A stretch of DNA of 64,000 nt, from assembly GCA_963518955.1 (NCBI GenBank), contig CAUQKI010000002.1:120849-184848 (forward strand), written 5' to 3'. A model generated the notes under the pieces. It was not told the origin of the DNA. It saw only the letters and a list, made by a program, of their open reading frames with translations, and searched no databases. Of this stretch, positions 62,620 to 64,000 are shown in pieces. A program made the position numbers and the translations under genes. The number at the start of each line of letters is the position of its first letter. Within the stretch, counting starts at the first letter, position 1. Origin of the DNA: JABCPE02 sp963518955 (GTDB lineage: Bacteria; Bacteroidota; Bacteroidia; Flavobacteriales; Weeksellaceae).

Positions 62620-62742
62620 ATGAAAAATTTATATAACGAAGCTAATAAGAACGAAATACTCAATCGTTTAGAAAGCTTGACCATCATTTACGACAATTCG
62701 GGGCGTAACAAGATATTTCAAAGGGCAAATTTTGCCCTTTGA
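62620..62742 (+). pseudogene. Remnant of a DUF1569-like gene (N-terminal fragment)
   Basis: A 40-codon ORF starts 9 bases after cysS and reads MKNLYNEANKNEILNRLESL, which resembles the N-terminus of DUF1569/DinB-like proteins (usually followed by a WGKM..QMLAHC segment over about 150 residues). Here the resemblance stops at about residue 22, and the frame ends in the hairpin at 62719-62741. I infer a gene whose 3' part was lost by deletion or replacement. The family match is from memory of a short stretch only. Confidence 0.4.
62719..62741 (+). terminator. Hairpin after cysS
   Basis: Ten-base arms CAAAGGGCAA / TTGCCCTTTG with a 3-base loop; the tail ATTTGTATTT is only partly T-rich. Probably the terminator for cysS and its remnant neighbour. 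Confidence 0.6.
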
Positions 62743-62773
62743 TTTGTATTTGGAAAAATTAAAACATTACTAA

Positions 62774-62800
62774 TATGTCCATAGAGCAAAAAGACAAAGA
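62774..62800 (+). repeat. 27-base direct repeat, copy 1 (gene start)
   Basis: Identical to 63794-63820. It covers the base before the ATG and the first codons MSIEQKDKE of the 62775 gene. The 20 bases upstream are also similar between copies (AT-rich, AATTAAAA...). Confidence 0.85.
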
Positions 62801-63776
62801 ACTAATGGAGCAACTCATTGCTTCTGAAAAGTATAATAAAAAACACGAGATTTTTTTTAATGATGATAAGGCAAAATCACAAATTTTAGCCACCGCTTTG
62901 CTGATTTCACAAGAAGAATTTAAAGCAGTGCAGGATTGGTTTTTACTGCTTTTACAAAGGTTTTATAAGCTAGAATTCGATAATAGGTATATCATTATTG
63001 ACAAGCTTACCATTTGTCTTGAAAAAACTTCTGCAAATTTAAGCCTCAACGCCAATAAACTCATCTTAGCTAAACTCATTTATTACAAAAACATTATCCA
63101 AAGCGGGTATCTGCAATCATCGGTTTTTGGGATTATGACGAAATTTTTAAATGATGAAATAGAGCGGCGTATGGCTGGTGCAGACTTCACTTTTGAGGAA
63201 TTTACAGCACTTAGCGAGTATTTAAAGCATAACTTTTATGTTTCTCCAAACGGCGACTTACTTGAAAACCTCATAAAAATAGAAAAACGAAATAAAATTT
63301 TTGCCAAAGCAAATGATGAAGAAAAACTTGCTATCATAAAAAATTTACTCCAAATCATTGATGATACAGAGTTTCATCACGACATTGTTATCTTTAAAAA
63401 AATTTTAGATTTCATCAAGATTAGTGATGAAAAAACGATTTATTATGTTAAAAATTTTATTCCAAAAAATCAGCAAGGTTGTTATCTAGTTACAAATAAA
63501 ATTCTAAATTTAGCTCATTCCGAAGGTAAATTTGATTTATGTGTAAAATCCCTGAAATGGTTGGATAGTGCACGAGGAAAAGAACCTTCTAAGGGCTGGC
63601 TAAATAATTTCAATGAACTTAAAAATGAGCTAGGCAAGGAGATACTGAATGAGGTAATAAATGAAATTTTAAAACTTGAATCACTTGCATATCACGACTT
63701 TGGCTCATATAGCTGGCCTGATGATGTTATGAAACGCTTCATAAAGTCAGCTCAGTGGATAAAAGAACTACACTAA
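62775..63776 (+). CDS. Helical protein of unknown function
   Basis: The 333-residue soluble protein starts MSIEQKDKELMEQLIASEKY and is almost entirely helical, with many leucine, lysine and glutamate residues in repeats of about 35-40 residues, reminiscent of alpha-solenoid proteins. No signal peptide, membrane span or catalytic motif is visible, and I do not recognise the family. It is AT-rich compared with cysS. Its first 27 bases recur at the start of the next ORF, 1,020 bases downstream, so it belongs to a locus with duplicated gene starts. An immunity or defence-associated role is possible but unproven. Confidence 0.6.
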   Translation: MSIEQKDKELMEQLIASEKYNKKHEIFFNDDKAKSQILATALLISQEEFKAVQDWFLLLLQRFYKLEFDNRYIIIDKLTICLEKTSANLSLNANKLILAKLIYYKNIIQSGYLQSSVFGIMTKFLNDEIERRMAGADFTFEEFTALSEYLKHNFYVSPNGDLLENLIKIEKRNKIFAKANDEEKLAIIKNLLQIIDDTEFHHDIVIFKKILDFIKISDEKTIYYVKNFIPKNQQGCYLVTNKILNLAHSEGKFDLCVKSLKWLDSARGKEPSKGWLNNFNELKNELGKEILNEVINEILKLESLAYHDFGSYSWPDDVMKRFIKSAQWIKELH

Positions 63777-63793
63777 TTAAAAAATATCACCAT

Positions 63794-63820
63794 TATGTCC
63801 ATAGAGCAAAAAGACAAAGA
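63794..63820 (+). repeat. 27-base direct repeat, copy 2
   Basis: Exact second copy of 62774-62800, at the start of the interrupted ORF that runs to the window edge. Confidence 0.85.
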
Positions 63821-64000
63821 GTAATTGATTATTAAAGAAATTAGTAACTTATTTAAAAAATTATTAGATCGTTATGAATATAGAAATTTTAGCACCTGCA
63901 CTACTGCAAAACAGCAAAAACTCCTTGAAAAGCTCCGCAAAAAGCTTTCACTCAAAAGTAGTAAAGACCTACAAACTGTTTATGAACTTGTAGGATGTCT
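63795..64000 (+). pseudogene. Partial second ORF with an early stop codon (window edge)
   Basis: The ATG at 63795 encodes MSIEQKDKE and then meets TAA at 63822-63824. The same frame then stays open to the edge: 58 codons beginning at a TTG (63825), with LIIKEISNLFKKLLDRYEY and KQQKLLEKLRKKLSLKSSKD. The continuing sequence is unlike the 333-residue neighbour. Either the leader codons were copied in front of another gene and the true start is the TTG, or an intact gene was broken by three inserted bases, since GAG-TAA-TTG would read GAA-TTG without GTA. Not recognised; incomplete. Confidence 0.45.

Noticed and set aside
1..64000. CRISPR arrays, rRNA, tRNA, insertion sequences, prophage genes
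   Set aside because: Looked for by eye in the intergenic stretches and gene list; no regular repeats, cloverleaf-like sequences, transposases or integrases were seen. A computational scan could still find weak cases.

Overview
The window is a low-GC chromosomal segment from a member of the Bacteroidetes, most likely a flavobacterium of the Weeksellaceae (Chryseobacterium/Riemerella/Bergeyella group). The pointers are Bacteroidetes-type promoters (TTG, a 17-23 base spacer, then TAnnTTTG) in front of many genes, few Shine-Dalgarno sequences, a gldH homologue, DUF3078, DUF5689 and TonB-receptor proteins, and a secreted protein carrying the GINTDSPEATLDI motif common in this family. This placement is inference from gene content; no 16S gene is present. 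I saw no rRNA, tRNA, CRISPR array, insertion sequence or prophage.

Layout. 1-2.5 kb: 5' part of rpoB (minus), a long leader, and divergent tig. 2.5-4.3 kb: a ClbS/DfsB-like protein and a secreted HExxH protein. 4.4-11.1 kb (minus): dprA-mnmA, then a run of membrane protein, M1 aminopeptidase, coaX and a MORN-type lipoprotein. 11.2-14.5 kb: pabB-pabC folate genes, tadA, and a large membrane protein. 14.6-20.9 kb: a TetR-controlled RND efflux operon with a clear candidate operator. 21-27.6 kb: lptG, birA, then rsfS-ftsH and LUD-cdsA-psd (phospholipid synthesis). 27.7-31.8 kb (minus): nrnA, a frameshifted HEPN-like accessory gene, and lepA. 31.9-34.9 kb (minus): a secreted protein, an ECF sigma / anti-sigma / His-rich protein operon, and rpmH. 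35-45 kb: envelope genes (DUF3078, TonB-like, M23 peptidase plus bactofilin, TPM/LemA, waaA, NlpC/P60, OmpA lipoprotein) around prfA. 45-52.7 kb: tilS, a CPBP protease, and a nuclease / TonB receptor / DUF5689 locus that looks like a nutrient-acquisition unit. 52.8-58.8 kb (minus): ricT-gldH-pbp1A-folE-aldehyde dehydrogenase operon. 58.9-62.6 kb: tex and divergent cysS. 62.6-64 kb: an accessory patch holding a gene remnant, an unknown helical protein and a second, interrupted ORF that begins with the same 27 bases.

Most of the window is ordinary housekeeping and envelope biology. The parts that stand out are: (1) the HEPN-like gene split by a one-base shift in an A6/T6 run, placed between nrnA and lepA; (2) the 3' accessory patch with duplicated gene starts; (3) operator-like palindromes in front of the efflux operon, the TonB locus and the ECF operon; and (4) several genes whose -7 box lies only 4-5 bases before the start codon, suggesting leaderless mRNAs or later starts.
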